NCBI RefSeq assembly: GCF_900110115.1
Contig: NZ_FOCM01000008.1
Location: 62,001-126,000 of the forward strand
Direction of reading: 5' to 3'
Length of the DNA stretch: 64,000 nucleotides
Source of the DNA: Palleronia pelagia
Lineage (GTDB): Bacteria > Pseudomonadota > Alphaproteobacteria > Rhodobacterales > Rhodobacteraceae
The position numbers and the translations under genes are program-made. Below the pieces are notes generated by a model. That model was not told the DNA's origin. It saw only the letters and a list, made by a program, of their open reading frames with translations, and did not search any database. Shown piece by piece: positions 43,668-54,556 of the stretch (within the stretch, counting starts at the first letter, position 1; each line of letters begins with the position of its first letter).

Positions 43668-44336
43668 ATGACTATCAAAACCTTCGGGGCGCTGGCCATC
43701 GCGGCCGCCGCCACCATCTTTTCCGCGCCGAACGCCGACGCCGAGATCACGCTGTCGTCCAAAAGCGAAGTCCCGGCCGATTTGGGCCAGAACCTCAGCA
43801 CCTTGCTGGGCACCGATGCGCCGCAGGTTACCACCGCGCGTGCGTCGGCACTGGATGGTCTGTTCAGCAAACGCAAACCCGCGGCGGCGGTTCCGAGCAT
43901 TGAATATTCCGATGCCTTCCTGGCGCAGCTTCCGGCGGTCAAGGGTGACGAGCAGTGGCAATGCCTGACCGAGGCGCTGTATTTCGAAGCGCGGGGCGAA
44001 TCGGTGCGCGGTCTTTTCGCGGTGGCCGAAGTGATCCTGAACCGCGTCGACAGCTCGGCCTTTCCGGGCACGGTCTGCGGTGTTGTGAATCAGGGCACGG
44101 GCCGCAAGTACCAGTGCCAGTTCACCTACACCTGCGACGGGCTGAGCGAGGTCGTTCACGAGCCGCGGGCCTACGAGCGCGTGGGCAAGGTCGCCCGGCT
44201 GATGCTGGACGGGGCCGAGCGGACGCTGACCGACGGGGCCGAGTTCTATCACACCAAGGCCGTCAGCCCCCGCTGGTCGCGGATCTTCGACCGCACCACG
44301 ACCATCGGCGCGCACCACTTCTACGCCCAGGGCTGA
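43668..44336 (+). CDS. SleB-type cell wall hydrolase (Hydrolase_2)
   Basis: 222 residues with a signal peptide MTIKTFGALAIAAAATIFSA (cut near residue 25), a linker, and a Hydrolase_2 domain from about residue 98. The lytic-transglycosylase glutamate is in LYFEARGESVRG (E108), and the C-terminal block GAEFYHTKAVSPRWS is typical. Two cysteine pairs (C100, and Cys in GTVCGVV, YQCQFTYTC) may form disulfides. It cuts peptidoglycan glycan strands. A CtrA box upstream suggests cell-cycle control. Confidence 0.9.
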   Translation: MTIKTFGALAIAAAATIFSAPNADAEITLSSKSEVPADLGQNLSTLLGTDAPQVTTARASALDGLFSKRKPAAAVPSIEYSDAFLAQLPAVKGDEQWQCLTEALYFEARGESVRGLFAVAEVILNRVDSSAFPGTVCGVVNQGTGRKYQCQFTYTCDGLSEVVHEPRAYERVGKVARLMLDGAERTLTDGAEFYHTKAVSPRWSRIFDRTTTIGAHHFYAQG

Positions 44337-44355
44337 GCCGGGCCGCCGGTCGCGG

Positions 44356-44372
44356 GCGGGGGTTTCCCCCGC
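44356..44372 (+). terminator. Hairpin after the cell wall hydrolase gene
   Basis: GCGGGGG (44356-44362) and CCCCCGC (44366-44372) with a TTT loop, 19 bases after the stop. No T-run. Two direct copies of ATCGCGAAA (44373-44381 and 44387-44395) follow. Confidence 0.45.
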
Positions 44373-44434
44373 ATCGCGAAACCGCTATCGCGAAATCGAA
44401 ACAGCCCCGGCGGGGCGCAGCGGTGTTGCGGACC

Positions 44435-45334
44435 ATGACCAGCGACCTGAGACTGGCTTTCGAGCATCCCGAGGCCCGCGCGGCGGCCACCGGACCGGAC
44501 CGGCCCCACGATCGCATCTCGCTGCGCGACCACGTGGTCGAGGTCGAGATCGGTGCCTTCCAGCCCGAGCGCGGCACCACCCAGCGGCTGTGTTTCAACG
44601 TGGTGGTCGAGGTGCGGCCCCACGCGGCCGACCTGGGCGATGACGTGGACCGGATCCTGTCCTACGACCGCATCACCGAGGCGATCGCGTCCGAGCTGGA
44701 TGCCGAACGCCTGAACCTCCTGGAAACCCTGGCCGAGCGGGTGGCCGAGCGTATCCTGACCGAGCCGCTGGCGCTGCGCTGCTTCGTGCGGATCGAGAAG
44801 CTCGATCGCGGGCCGGGCGCGCTGGGTGTCGAGATCGTCCGCTCTTCCGAGGGCGTGCCGCGCCTGGCCGAGGAGTCGTCGGCCCCGCGCCCGCTGGTCG
44901 TGCACCTGTCCAATACGGCGCTCGGGGCGCCGGAACTCACCGCCTGGATCGACCATATCGCCGCCCGGGGGCCTGCGGTCCTGACCGTGGGGCTGCCGGA
45001 TGAGCGGCCGATCCAGGCGGCGAACCCCGCCGTGCAGCGCCGCATCGACCTTCTGTCCATCGAGCAGAACGCCTGGGCGCTGGCCGGGCGCGATCCGCGC
45101 TGCGTGGTGGTCGACACGCGGACCGAGCTGGACTGGGCCATGCGGCACGACCAGCTTACGGTCTGGGCGCCCTCCAAGCTGGTGCTCGACGCCACCCACC
45201 CGCCCACGGCGCCGCTGACGGACGGCCCGGCGCTCAGCCGCTGGTTCGCCGAGCTCATGCGCGCGCGCCAGGTGCTGGAGCTTGGAACCGAACGGCCCAG
45301 CGCGGTGGGGCTGGACGCGGACGACCTGCCATGA
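44435..45334 (+). CDS. folB: Dihydroneopterin aldolase with a C-terminal extension
   Basis: 299 residues, more than twice the length of ordinary FolB. Residues about 25-145 are the aldolase domain (ISLRDHVVEVEIGAFQPERGTTQRLCFNVVVEV, SYDRITEAIASE, NLLETLAERVAERIL), which cleaves dihydroneopterin in folate synthesis. The remaining 150 residues (PLVVHLSNTALGAPELTAWIDH, WALAGRDPRCVVVDTRTELDWAMRHDQLTVW) form a second domain without a recognised family; related Roseobacter proteins share it. The stop overlaps folP (ATGA), so folB, folP and glmM form one coupled unit. Confidence 0.85.
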   Translation: MTSDLRLAFEHPEARAAATGPDRPHDRISLRDHVVEVEIGAFQPERGTTQRLCFNVVVEVRPHAADLGDDVDRILSYDRITEAIASELDAERLNLLETLAERVAERILTEPLALRCFVRIEKLDRGPGALGVEIVRSSEGVPRLAEESSAPRPLVVHLSNTALGAPELTAWIDHIAARGPAVLTVGLPDERPIQAANPAVQRRIDLLSIEQNAWALAGRDPRCVVVDTRTELDWAMRHDQLTVWAPSKLVLDATHPPTAPLTDGPALSRWFAELMRARQVLELGTERPSAVGLDADDLP

Positions 45335-46334
45335 GCTACCTGCGGCCACTGGCGCAGACAGGGCCGATGCGCCCGGCCGAGGCGTTGCCACTGGCTGGCG
45401 GGTGGTCTTGGTTTACCCATGTGGAACGCCTGTCACGCGACTCCGCGCCCGAGATCGTGCCAGTTGCCGAATTGTCCGACGACGAACGGGCACCCCTGAC
45501 CGCACCGCGTGCGGCCGTCGCGGGCCTGTCGATGGACACGCCCCGCATCATGGCGATCCTGAACGTGACGCCCGACAGCTTTTCGGACGGTGGTCTCCAC
45601 GCCACCGGGGCGGCCGCTCGGGAGGGCGCTACTCGTCTGATCGCAGCGGGCGCCGACGTCCTGGACGTGGGCGGCGAAAGCACCCGGCCCGGTGCGGCCG
45701 AGGTGCCGATCGATGACGAGATCGCCCGCGTGGCCCCCGCCATCCGCGCGGCGCGGGCGGAGTGGGGCGGCGCGATTTCCATCGACACCCGCAAGGCGCC
45801 CGTGGCGCGCGCGGCTGTCGAGGCGGGCGCGACCCTGCTGAACGATGTCTCGGCCCTGGATTTCGACCCGGCCATGGCACCGCTGGCCGCCGAGACCGGC
45901 CTGCCTATCTGCCTGATGCACGCGCAAGGCGGGCCAGAGACCATGCAGGCCGACCCGCGTTACGACGACGTGCTGCTGGATGTCTACGACACCCTCGCGG
46001 CCAGGCGCGACGCGGCCATTGCCGCCGGCATCGCGGCGGATCGCATCGTGCTGGATCCCGGAATCGGCTTCGGCAAGACGCTGGAGCACAACCTTGCGCT
46101 GCTGAACGGGCTGTCGCTGTTCCACGGTCTGGGCTGCCCGATCCTGCTTGGCGCATCGCGCAAGCGTTTCATCGGTACCCTCTCGGGCGTGGATGACGCC
46201 GCGGCGCGGATGCCGGGGTCGCTGGCCGTGGCCCTTGCAGCCGTGGCGCAGGGCGTGCAGATCTTGCGGGTGCATGACATGGCCGAGACGCGGCAGGCGC
46301 TGACCGTCTGGCGCGCCGTCGAGAAAGGACACAG

Positions 46335-46338
<4 letters not shown>
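45331..46338 (+). CDS. folP: Dihydropteroate synthase
   Basis: 335 residues; makes dihydropteroate from 4-aminobenzoate and the pterin pyrophosphate. The pterin-binding signature is [17 protein letters not shown], followed by [22 protein letters not shown] and [14 protein letters not shown]. An N-terminal extension of about 65 residues precedes the barrel, longer than in Escherichia coli. Start and stop overlap the neighbouring genes (ATGA on both sides). Confidence 0.96.
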
Positions 46339-47678
<1,340 letters not shown>

Positions 47679-47688
47679 CGCCCGAAGC

Positions 47689-48588
47689 TCAGGCCCGGAG
47701 CAACGCGCCCACCTGCCGGACCTGGCTTATCGCCAGCCCCAGCAGGATCAGCGCCAGCGCCGCGAAGAACCGCAGCGGAAGCTCCTCGCCCAGCAGGGCG
47801 GCGCCGAAGACCATGGACCAGACCGGTACCTGGTAATTCACCAGCGTCATGAAGACCGATCCGGCCGTCTGCACCACGCGCACGCGGATCAGCGCGGCCA
47901 GCGCCGTGGGGATCAGGCCCAGGAAGATGATCGACAGGTCCGGCAGCCCGCCCACCGGGCGGGGAAGGCCCTCGAAGATCAGCATCAGCGGCACCAGGAT
48001 CACGGCCCCGACGCCCAGGGTGATGGTGGCCAGCGTGATGGCATCCACCGGCGGGCAGCGGCGGGTCAGGATCGACCCCGTGGCGTAGGAGAACGCGGCC
48101 AGCACGCAGGCGATCTGTCCCAGCGCCTCGAACCGGTCCTCGGCGATCTGGAGCACGCCCGGCCCGATGAGCACCAGCGCGCCAATGAAACCCAGCGTGA
48201 CACCCAGCGCCTTGCGCGCCGACAGCGGCTCGTCCGAGAAAAGGTGCGCCAGCGGCAGCACGAAAAGCGGCAGTGCGGCCATCGAGATGCCGGCGAAGGC
48301 CGATGGCACGTATTGCTGGCCCCAGCTCAGCAGGAAGAAGGGCAGGGCGGACGTGGTGATCCCCGTCAGCACGCCATAGACCCACACCATCCGGTCGCGC
48401 GGCCAGCGGCGGCGCAGCAGCAGCATCAGCGACAGCATGGCGAGCGCGCCCAGCCCGGTCCGCGCGGCGGCCACCGTGACGGGCCCGTATCCCCGCAGCG
48501 CGACGCTTACGACCATGAAGGTGCCGCCCCAGATGAACCCCAGCGCGAGGATCGACATCCAGTTCTCAAGCGTGGGCCGGGCGGTCAT
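47689..48588 (-). CDS. EamA/DMT-family transporter
   Basis: 299 residues with about ten membrane helices in two EamA repeats (for example ILALGFIWGGTFMVVSVAL at the start and a second repeat from ALGQIACVLAAFSYATGSIL). These drug/metabolite transporters export amino acids or other small solutes; the substrate is unknown. It is convergent with glmM (10 bases between stops) and lies downstream of ilvC, but a strong terminator separates them. Confidence 0.9.
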   Translation of the reverse strand: MTARPTLENWMSILALGFIWGGTFMVVSVALRGYGPVTVAAARTGLGALAMLSLMLLLRRRWPRDRMVWVYGVLTGITTSALPFFLLSWGQQYVPSAFAGISMAALPLFVLPLAHLFSDEPLSARKALGVTLGFIGALVLIGPGVLQIAEDRFEALGQIACVLAAFSYATGSILTRRCPPVDAITLATITLGVGAVILVPLMLIFEGLPRPVGGLPDLSIIFLGLIPTALAALIRVRVVQTAGSVFMTLVNYQVPVWSMVFGAALLGEELPLRFFAALALILLGLAISQVRQVGALLRA

Positions 48589-48610
48589 GACGGTCCTTCA
48601 TGTCTGACGG

Positions 48611-48639
48611 AAAAAGGCCCCGGCGGTCACCGGGGCCTT
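48611..48639 (-). terminator. Rho-independent terminator of ilvC
   Basis: AAGGCCCCGG (48614-48623) pairs perfectly with CCGGGGCCTT (48630-48639) over a six-base loop. On the minus strand the stem is followed by a run of T (the A-run 48611-48615), 20 bases after the ilvC stop. Confidence 0.85.
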
Positions 48640-48660
48640 CGTTGCAAGCACGTATATGGC

Positions 48661-49822
<1,162 letters not shown>

Positions 49823-49823
49823 C

Positions 49824-50279
49824 ATGCTAGACGATACCGACCGTCGGCTGCTGCGGCAGTTGCAGAACGACCCCACGGCGTCGACCGCCGCGCTGGCGGC
49901 GCGGTCGGGGGTCAGCGCGCAACTGGCCACGCGGCGGCTGGACCGGCTGCGCCGCGACGGCGTGCTGCGCGGCCAGCGCGCGCGGATCGACTGGCGTGCG
50001 CTGGGCTACAGCGTCGAGGTCAGCCTGCGGTTCACCCTGGACAAGGCCGCCCCCCGCGCCTTCGACGAGTTCATCGCCGCCGCGCGCGAGGTGCCCGAGG
50101 TGATCGAGATCCAGACCTTCCTGGGCCGCGTGGACGTGCGCCTGTCCGTCATCGCGCGGGATCTCGAGCATTATCATCGCCTGTACCGGCAGCGGATCGT
50201 GACGCTGCCGCATATCTCGGATGTCGAGGCGCTGATGCAGATCGCCACGCTGAAGACCGACGAACGGCTGCCACTTTGA
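49824..50279 (+). CDS. Lrp/AsnC-family transcriptional regulator, first of a tandem pair
   Basis: 151 residues. N-terminal winged helix (LDDTDRRLLRQLQNDPTASTAALAARSGVSAQLATRRLDRL) and C-terminal RAM effector domain (EVSLRFTLDKAAPRAFDEF, VPEVIEIQTFLGRVDVRLSVIARD). Such proteins sense amino acids and control their metabolism. Its stop overlaps the TTG start of the second regulator (TTGA). Divergent from ilvC, so branched-chain amino acid control is a reasonable inference. Confidence 0.9.
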   Translation: MLDDTDRRLLRQLQNDPTASTAALAARSGVSAQLATRRLDRLRRDGVLRGQRARIDWRALGYSVEVSLRFTLDKAAPRAFDEFIAAAREVPEVIEIQTFLGRVDVRLSVIARDLEHYHRLYRQRIVTLPHISDVEALMQIATLKTDERLPL

Positions 50280-50731
50280 CCGAGATCGACGACACCGACC
50301 GCGCGCTGCTGCGCGCGATGCAGGAGGATGCCACCCGAAGTTCGGCCGCGCTGGCCGCGCTGGTGGGGCTGAGCCAGCCGGTGGCGTGGCGCCGCATCCG
50401 GCGGCTGGAAGACGCCGGCATCATCGCCGGGCGGCGGCTGGACCTGGACCTCGACGCGTTGGGCTTCGGCGTCACGGTGTTCCTGGGCGTGAAGCTGGCC
50501 ACCAAGGGCCGGGTGGCGCTGCCCGATTTCGAACGCGCGCTGGGCGCAATCCCCGAGATCCAGACGGTCGAGCATGTCCTGGGCCTGTACGACTATCGCC
50601 TGCGCGTGGTCGCCCGCGACCTGGCCGATTTCGAGCGCCTGCTGCGCCGCCGGATCATGACCCTGCCCGGCGTGGGCGAGGTCGAGGCCAACGTCCTGCT
50701 GAGCGAGGAACGTCGGCCCGGCCCGCTGTGA
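50276..50731 (+). CDS. Lrp/AsnC-family transcriptional regulator, second of a tandem pair
   Basis: 151 residues from a TTG overlapping the first regulator's stop. It has its own intact helix-turn-helix (IDDTDRALLRAMQEDATRSSAALAALVGLSQPVAWRRIRRL) and RAM domain (GVTVFLGVKLATKG, IPEIQTVEHVLGLYDYRLRVVARD). The two share the same length and order but are clearly diverged, an old duplication. Tight coupling suggests they may form hetero-oligomers. Confidence 0.9.
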   Translation: MTEIDDTDRALLRAMQEDATRSSAALAALVGLSQPVAWRRIRRLEDAGIIAGRRLDLDLDALGFGVTVFLGVKLATKGRVALPDFERALGAIPEIQTVEHVLGLYDYRLRVVARDLADFERLLRRRIMTLPGVGEVEANVLLSEERRPGPL

Positions 50732-50814
50732 CACCGTGGCCCCGGCGCCGGTCCAGATAGGCTTTGCGTGGCCTGCGCGCGGCGCTTACCAAGAACAAAA
50801 CGAAAGGACATCCC

Positions 50815-51942
50815 ATGCCCGCGCTGCTGCCCGATATCGATCCCGATGGCCTGATGGAGTACTCGGTGGTCTTCACCGACCGGTCCCTGAACTCCATGTC
50901 CGGCGCGTTCCAGCAGGTGATGCGCGACCTCTCGGAGATGCTGAAGGGCGTCTACAATGCCGATGCGGTGGCGCTGGTCCCCGGCGGCGGCACCTTCGGG
51001 ATGGAGGCGGTGGCCCGCCAGCTGGCCAAGGACGAGACCGTGATGGTCATCCGCAACGGCTGGTTCTCGTATCGCTGGACGCAGATCTTCGAGATGGGCC
51101 GCCTCCCGTCGGACGAGATCGTGATGACCGCGCGCCGGCAGGGCAACAGTCCGCAATCGCCCTTCGCGCCGCCGCCCATCGACGAGGTCGAAGCACGGAT
51201 CGCCGAGGCGCGGCCGTCGGTCGTGTTCGCACCCCACGTGGAGACCAGCGCGGGCATGATCCTGCCCGACGACTATATCGCCCGCCTGGCCAAGGCCGTT
51301 CATGACGTGGGCGGGCTGATGGTGCTGGACTGCATCGCCTCGGGCTGCGTCTGGGTCGACATGAAGGCCACCGGCGTCGACGTGCTGATCTCGGCGCCGC
51401 AAAAGGGGTGGTCGGCCTCGCCCGCCGCGGGCTGCGTGATGATGTCGGACCGCGCGGTGCAGGTCGTGAAGGCGCGCCAGTCCGACAGTTTCGCCGTGGA
51501 CCTGGGCAAGTGGTTGCAGATCATGGAGGCCTACGAGGGCGGCGGCCACGCCTACCACGCCACCATGCCCACCGACGCGCTGAAGCGGTTCCGTGACACC
51601 ATGCGCGAAACCGAAAGCCTTGGCTTCGAGCAGGTGAAGGCGGCGCAGTGGGACCTGGGCCGGAAGGTGCGCCGCACCTTGTCTGATCGCGGCATCCCGT
51701 CCGTCGCCGCGGCCGAGTTCGGCGCGCCGGGCGTGGTGGTCAGCTATACCGACCGCGACGACGTGAAGTCCGGCAAGGCCTTCGCCGAGCAGGGGATGCA
51801 GATCGCCGCCGGCGTGCCGCTGATGGTGGGCGAAGGCGACGACTACAAGGCGTTCCGCATCGGGCTTTTCGGTCTCGACAAGCTGGCAGACCCGGACGCG
51901 GCTGTGGCGCGGCTGGACCAGGTGCTCGACCGCGTCTTCTAG
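50815..51942 (+). CDS. Class V aminotransferase (alanine-glyoxylate/serine-pyruvate type)
   Basis: 375 residues, PLP fold type I. The PLP lysine is K197 in LISAPQKGWSASPAAG, the PLP-phosphate glycine-rich segment is VPGGGTFGMEAVARQ, and the Asp that pairs with the pyridine nitrogen is in GLMVLDCIASG. Likely transaminates small amino acids with glyoxylate or pyruvate; exact substrates are unclear. The ATG at 50815 has AAAGGA seven bases upstream. The stop shares the CTAG with the convergent ubiH-type gene. Confidence 0.85.
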   Translation: MPALLPDIDPDGLMEYSVVFTDRSLNSMSGAFQQVMRDLSEMLKGVYNADAVALVPGGGTFGMEAVARQLAKDETVMVIRNGWFSYRWTQIFEMGRLPSDEIVMTARRQGNSPQSPFAPPPIDEVEARIAEARPSVVFAPHVETSAGMILPDDYIARLAKAVHDVGGLMVLDCIASGCVWVDMKATGVDVLISAPQKGWSASPAAGCVMMSDRAVQVVKARQSDSFAVDLGKWLQIMEAYEGGGHAYHATMPTDALKRFRDTMRETESLGFEQVKAAQWDLGRKVRRTLSDRGIPSVAAAEFGAPGVVVSYTDRDDVKSGKAFAEQGMQIAAGVPLMVGEGDDYKAFRIGLFGLDKLADPDAAVARLDQVLDRVF

Positions 51943-53129
51943 GCCGCGCCGCCCATGCCTGCCATCATGATGCGCTGGCGCAGCGGGGCTATGTCGTGCA
52001 CCGCCGCCAGACCCGCGCGGCGGGTGGCCTGCACGGCCGGGTTGCCCGACTGGCAGACCCGGTTGAAAAGGTCGATCGCCCCCGCGCGCAGCCTCATGTC
52101 CCGCAGCCGGCCCCGCGCGTAGCGGTCGAGCGTCGCCGCGTCGCCGGGATCGTCGCCCAGCACCTCGCTCAGCGCGGCGATATCGGCGATCGAGGTGTTC
52201 AGCCCCTGCGCGCCGATGGGCGGCAGCACGTGGGCGGCCTCGGCCAGGATCACCGTGCGCCTGGCTGTCACGCGGTGGGCGGTCTGGGTGATGATCGGCC
52301 AGCTGCGGATGGGCGAGACCGGGGTCATCCGCCCGAGGATGCCCAGCGACCGGTCGTTCAGGACCTGCGCGAAGTCCTCGGCCGGTGCGGCCGCCAGCGC
52401 GCGCGACCGCTCGGCCGCGTTCATCCATACGATGGCCGAGGCCGGCTGTCCCTCGTGATCCACCAGCGGCACGGTCGTGAAGGCGCCGCCGGAATTGTAG
52501 ATCTCGGTCGAGACGTCGTCATGCGGCAGATCGTGCGTCACGGCGAAGGCGAAGGCCTTCTGGCCATAGCGTCGCGTGGTCACGTCGATTTCCGCCGCCG
52601 CGCGGACGGGTGAATTGCGGCCGTCGGCCCCGATGACCAGCCGGGCCCGCAGCCGGGTGCCGTCGGTCAGGGTCACGAAGGCCGCGTCGTCGCGCGTCAC
52701 CAGGTCCGAAAATCCCACGCCCAGCCGCAGGTCCACGTTTTCGCGGGCCTTCAGCACGTCCATCAGCGACAGGTGCGCGCGCCAGTTGGGAATGTTGCGC
52801 CCGAAGGTGTCGAGCCCCAGGTCACCGGGCTGGAACGTCCGCCGCGCGCGCTCGGTGGGGGGCCAGCCGTCGCTGTCGATGACCTGCAACGCGGCGAGGG
52901 GGGTTGCATGGGGCGCCAACGCGTCCCAGACGCCCGCCTGTTCCAGCACGCGGCAGGACGGCTCGAGATAGGCGGTCGAGCGCAGGTCGGAGCCTTCGAC
53001 CGTCGCGCCCTCGGGCGGGGTCGACGGGTCGCAGACGATCACGCGGAACCCCCGGGCCGACAGCCGCGCGGCCAGCATCATGCCGGCCAGCCCGGCGCCC
53101 GAGATGAAGATGTCGGTGTCGAAGGTCAT
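51939..53129 (-). CDS. UbiH/COQ6-family FAD monooxygenase
   Basis: 396 residues. Dinucleotide fold ISGAGLAGMMLAARLS at the N-terminus, the DG motif VIGADGRNSPVR, and the FAD ribityl motif AEAAHVLPPIGAQGLN (usually GDAAH). These hydroxylases act on the ubiquinone ring with O2 and NADPH. Which ring position cannot be told from sequence, so no symbol is given. Followed on the same strand direction by nothing coupled; upstream is the HAD gene, 30 bases away, also minus strand. Confidence 0.88.
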   Translation of the reverse strand: MTFDTDIFISGAGLAGMMLAARLSARGFRVIVCDPSTPPEGATVEGSDLRSTAYLEPSCRVLEQAGVWDALAPHATPLAALQVIDSDGWPPTERARRTFQPGDLGLDTFGRNIPNWRAHLSLMDVLKARENVDLRLGVGFSDLVTRDDAAFVTLTDGTRLRARLVIGADGRNSPVRAAAEIDVTTRRYGQKAFAFAVTHDLPHDDVSTEIYNSGGAFTTVPLVDHEGQPASAIVWMNAAERSRALAAAPAEDFAQVLNDRSLGILGRMTPVSPIRSWPIITQTAHRVTARRTVILAEAAHVLPPIGAQGLNTSIADIAALSEVLGDDPGDAATLDRYARGRLRDMRLRAGAIDLFNRVCQSGNPAVQATRRAGLAAVHDIAPLRQRIMMAGMGGAA

Positions 53130-53159
53130 GGATGTGGATCTAGGCGCACGGGGGCGAAA

Positions 53160-53801
53160 TCACACCAGCCGCGACAGAAAAGCCGCAAGGTCGTCGGTGT
53201 GGTGGTGGATATGCGGCGCGGGCTCGGGCGCGGGCGCCACGTGCACCGTGCGCATGCCCATGGCGTGGGGCGCTTCGAGATTGCGGGCCATGTCCTCGAA
53301 CATCGCGGCGGTGGTCGCCTCGCTGCCGTCTCGGGCCAGCACCGCGGTGAAGGCGGCGGGTTCGGGCTTGGGCCGGAAATCCGCATGTTCGACCCCGTAA
53401 ACCGCATCGAACAGCCCATCGCTCAGGCCGCGCGCGGCAAGGACACGTTCGGCATAGGGCCCGGATCCGTTGGTGAAGACGATCTTGCGGCCCGGCAGCG
53501 CCATGATGGCGGCGGCCAAGGGCGCATCGCGCACAAGATGGTCGAGCGAGATGTCGTGCACCTCGTGCAGGTAGGGGCCGGGATCGACCCCGTGCTCGTC
53601 CATGAGCCCCGCCAGCGTGGTGCCATGGCTTTGCCAGTACTGGTGACGCAGCGCGTCGGCCCGCGCGCGGTCCAGCTTCAGCGCGGTCATCACCCAATCG
53701 GTCATCCGCGTCTCGATCTGCGCGAACAGGTCGGCCTCGGGCGGGTAGAGGGTGTTGTCGAGATCGAAGATCCAGGTACGGACGTGGCTGAAATCCTGCA
53801 T
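53160..53801 (-). CDS. HAD-family pyrimidine 5'-nucleotidase (SDT1-like)
   Basis: 213 residues, HAD superfamily subfamily I. Motif I is WIFDLDNTLYPPEADLF with the nucleophile and acid/base Asp pair, motif II is IVFTNGSGPYAERVL, motif III K is in RPKPEPAAF, and motif IV is MFEDMARNL. The overall pattern matches the pyrimidine 5'-nucleotidase group. Upstream of, and same strand as, the UbiH-type gene (30 bases apart), so possibly co-transcribed. Confidence 0.88.
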   Translation of the reverse strand: MQDFSHVRTWIFDLDNTLYPPEADLFAQIETRMTDWVMTALKLDRARADALRHQYWQSHGTTLAGLMDEHGVDPGPYLHEVHDISLDHLVRDAPLAAAIMALPGRKIVFTNGSGPYAERVLAARGLSDGLFDAVYGVEHADFRPKPEPAAFTAVLARDGSEATTAAMFEDMARNLEAPHAMGMRTVHVAPAPEPAPHIHHHTDDLAAFLSRLV

Positions 53802-53890
53802 GAGCCTGCGCTACCCCGACGCAGACCCGTCCGCAATCGTTTACACGGCCCGGCACGCGTGCGCAGAATGAAACGGGGCGGGAGGACACG

Positions 53891-54556
53891 ATGAAGGACA
53901 TGAAGCTCAAGGACATGAAACTGAGCCAGAGGGACGCCTACGGCATGATCCTCGAGGCGATCGACACCGGCCAGTACAAGCCCGGCGACCGGCTTGTGGA
54001 GAACGAGTTGGCCGAGCGCTTCGGCGTGTCGCGCACGCCCATCCGCGAGGCGTTGCAGCGGTTGGAGACCCAGTCGCTCCTGACCCGCGACGGGCGCAGC
54101 CTGATCGTGGCGTCGCTGGATCACAACCAGCTGGCCGAGCTTTATATCGTGCGCGCCGAGCTCGAGGGGCTGGCCGCGCGGCTCGCGGCCAAGCACGCCA
54201 CCGACGAAGAGGTGCGCGTGCTGCGCCAGATGGTCGAGGAAGACCGCGCGCTGATCGGGGACCCCGACGCGCTTGCGCGGGCGAACCGGCGGTTTCACAA
54301 GCAGATCCACCTGGCGTCGCATAACCGCTACCTCGTGCAGCAGCTGGACCTTGTGCACCGGTCCATGGCGTTGCTGGCGACCACGTCGCTGGCCGTGGAC
54401 GGGCGCGGCCAGGATGCGCTGGCCGAGCATGCGCGCATCGTCGAAGCCATCGCGGCGGGCGACGGGGGTGCAGCCTACGAAGCGCTGCGGGCCCATATCT
54501 CCAAGGCGTTCGAGACGCGGCTCAAGCACGACTCGGGTCGTGAGGCGCGTCAATAG
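53891..54556 (+). CDS. GntR-family transcriptional regulator (FadR subgroup, FCD domain)
   Basis: 221 residues. N-terminal GntR winged helix (YGMILEAIDTGQYKPGDRLVENELAERFGVSRTPIREALQRL) and C-terminal FCD ligand domain with metal-site residues in DALARANRRFHKQIHLASHN and ALAEHARIVEAI. The start has GGAGG six bases upstream; the first 12 residues carry a small duplication MKDMKLKDMKLS, so starts at 53900 or 53912 are alternatives. The last 35 bases overlap the 3' end of the convergent glycosyltransferase gene. Confidence 0.92.
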   Translation: MKDMKLKDMKLSQRDAYGMILEAIDTGQYKPGDRLVENELAERFGVSRTPIREALQRLETQSLLTRDGRSLIVASLDHNQLAELYIVRAELEGLAARLAAKHATDEEVRVLRQMVEEDRALIGDPDALARANRRFHKQIHLASHNRYLVQQLDLVHRSMALLATTSLAVDGRGQDALAEHARIVEAIAAGDGGAAYEALRAHISKAFETRLKHDSGREARQ

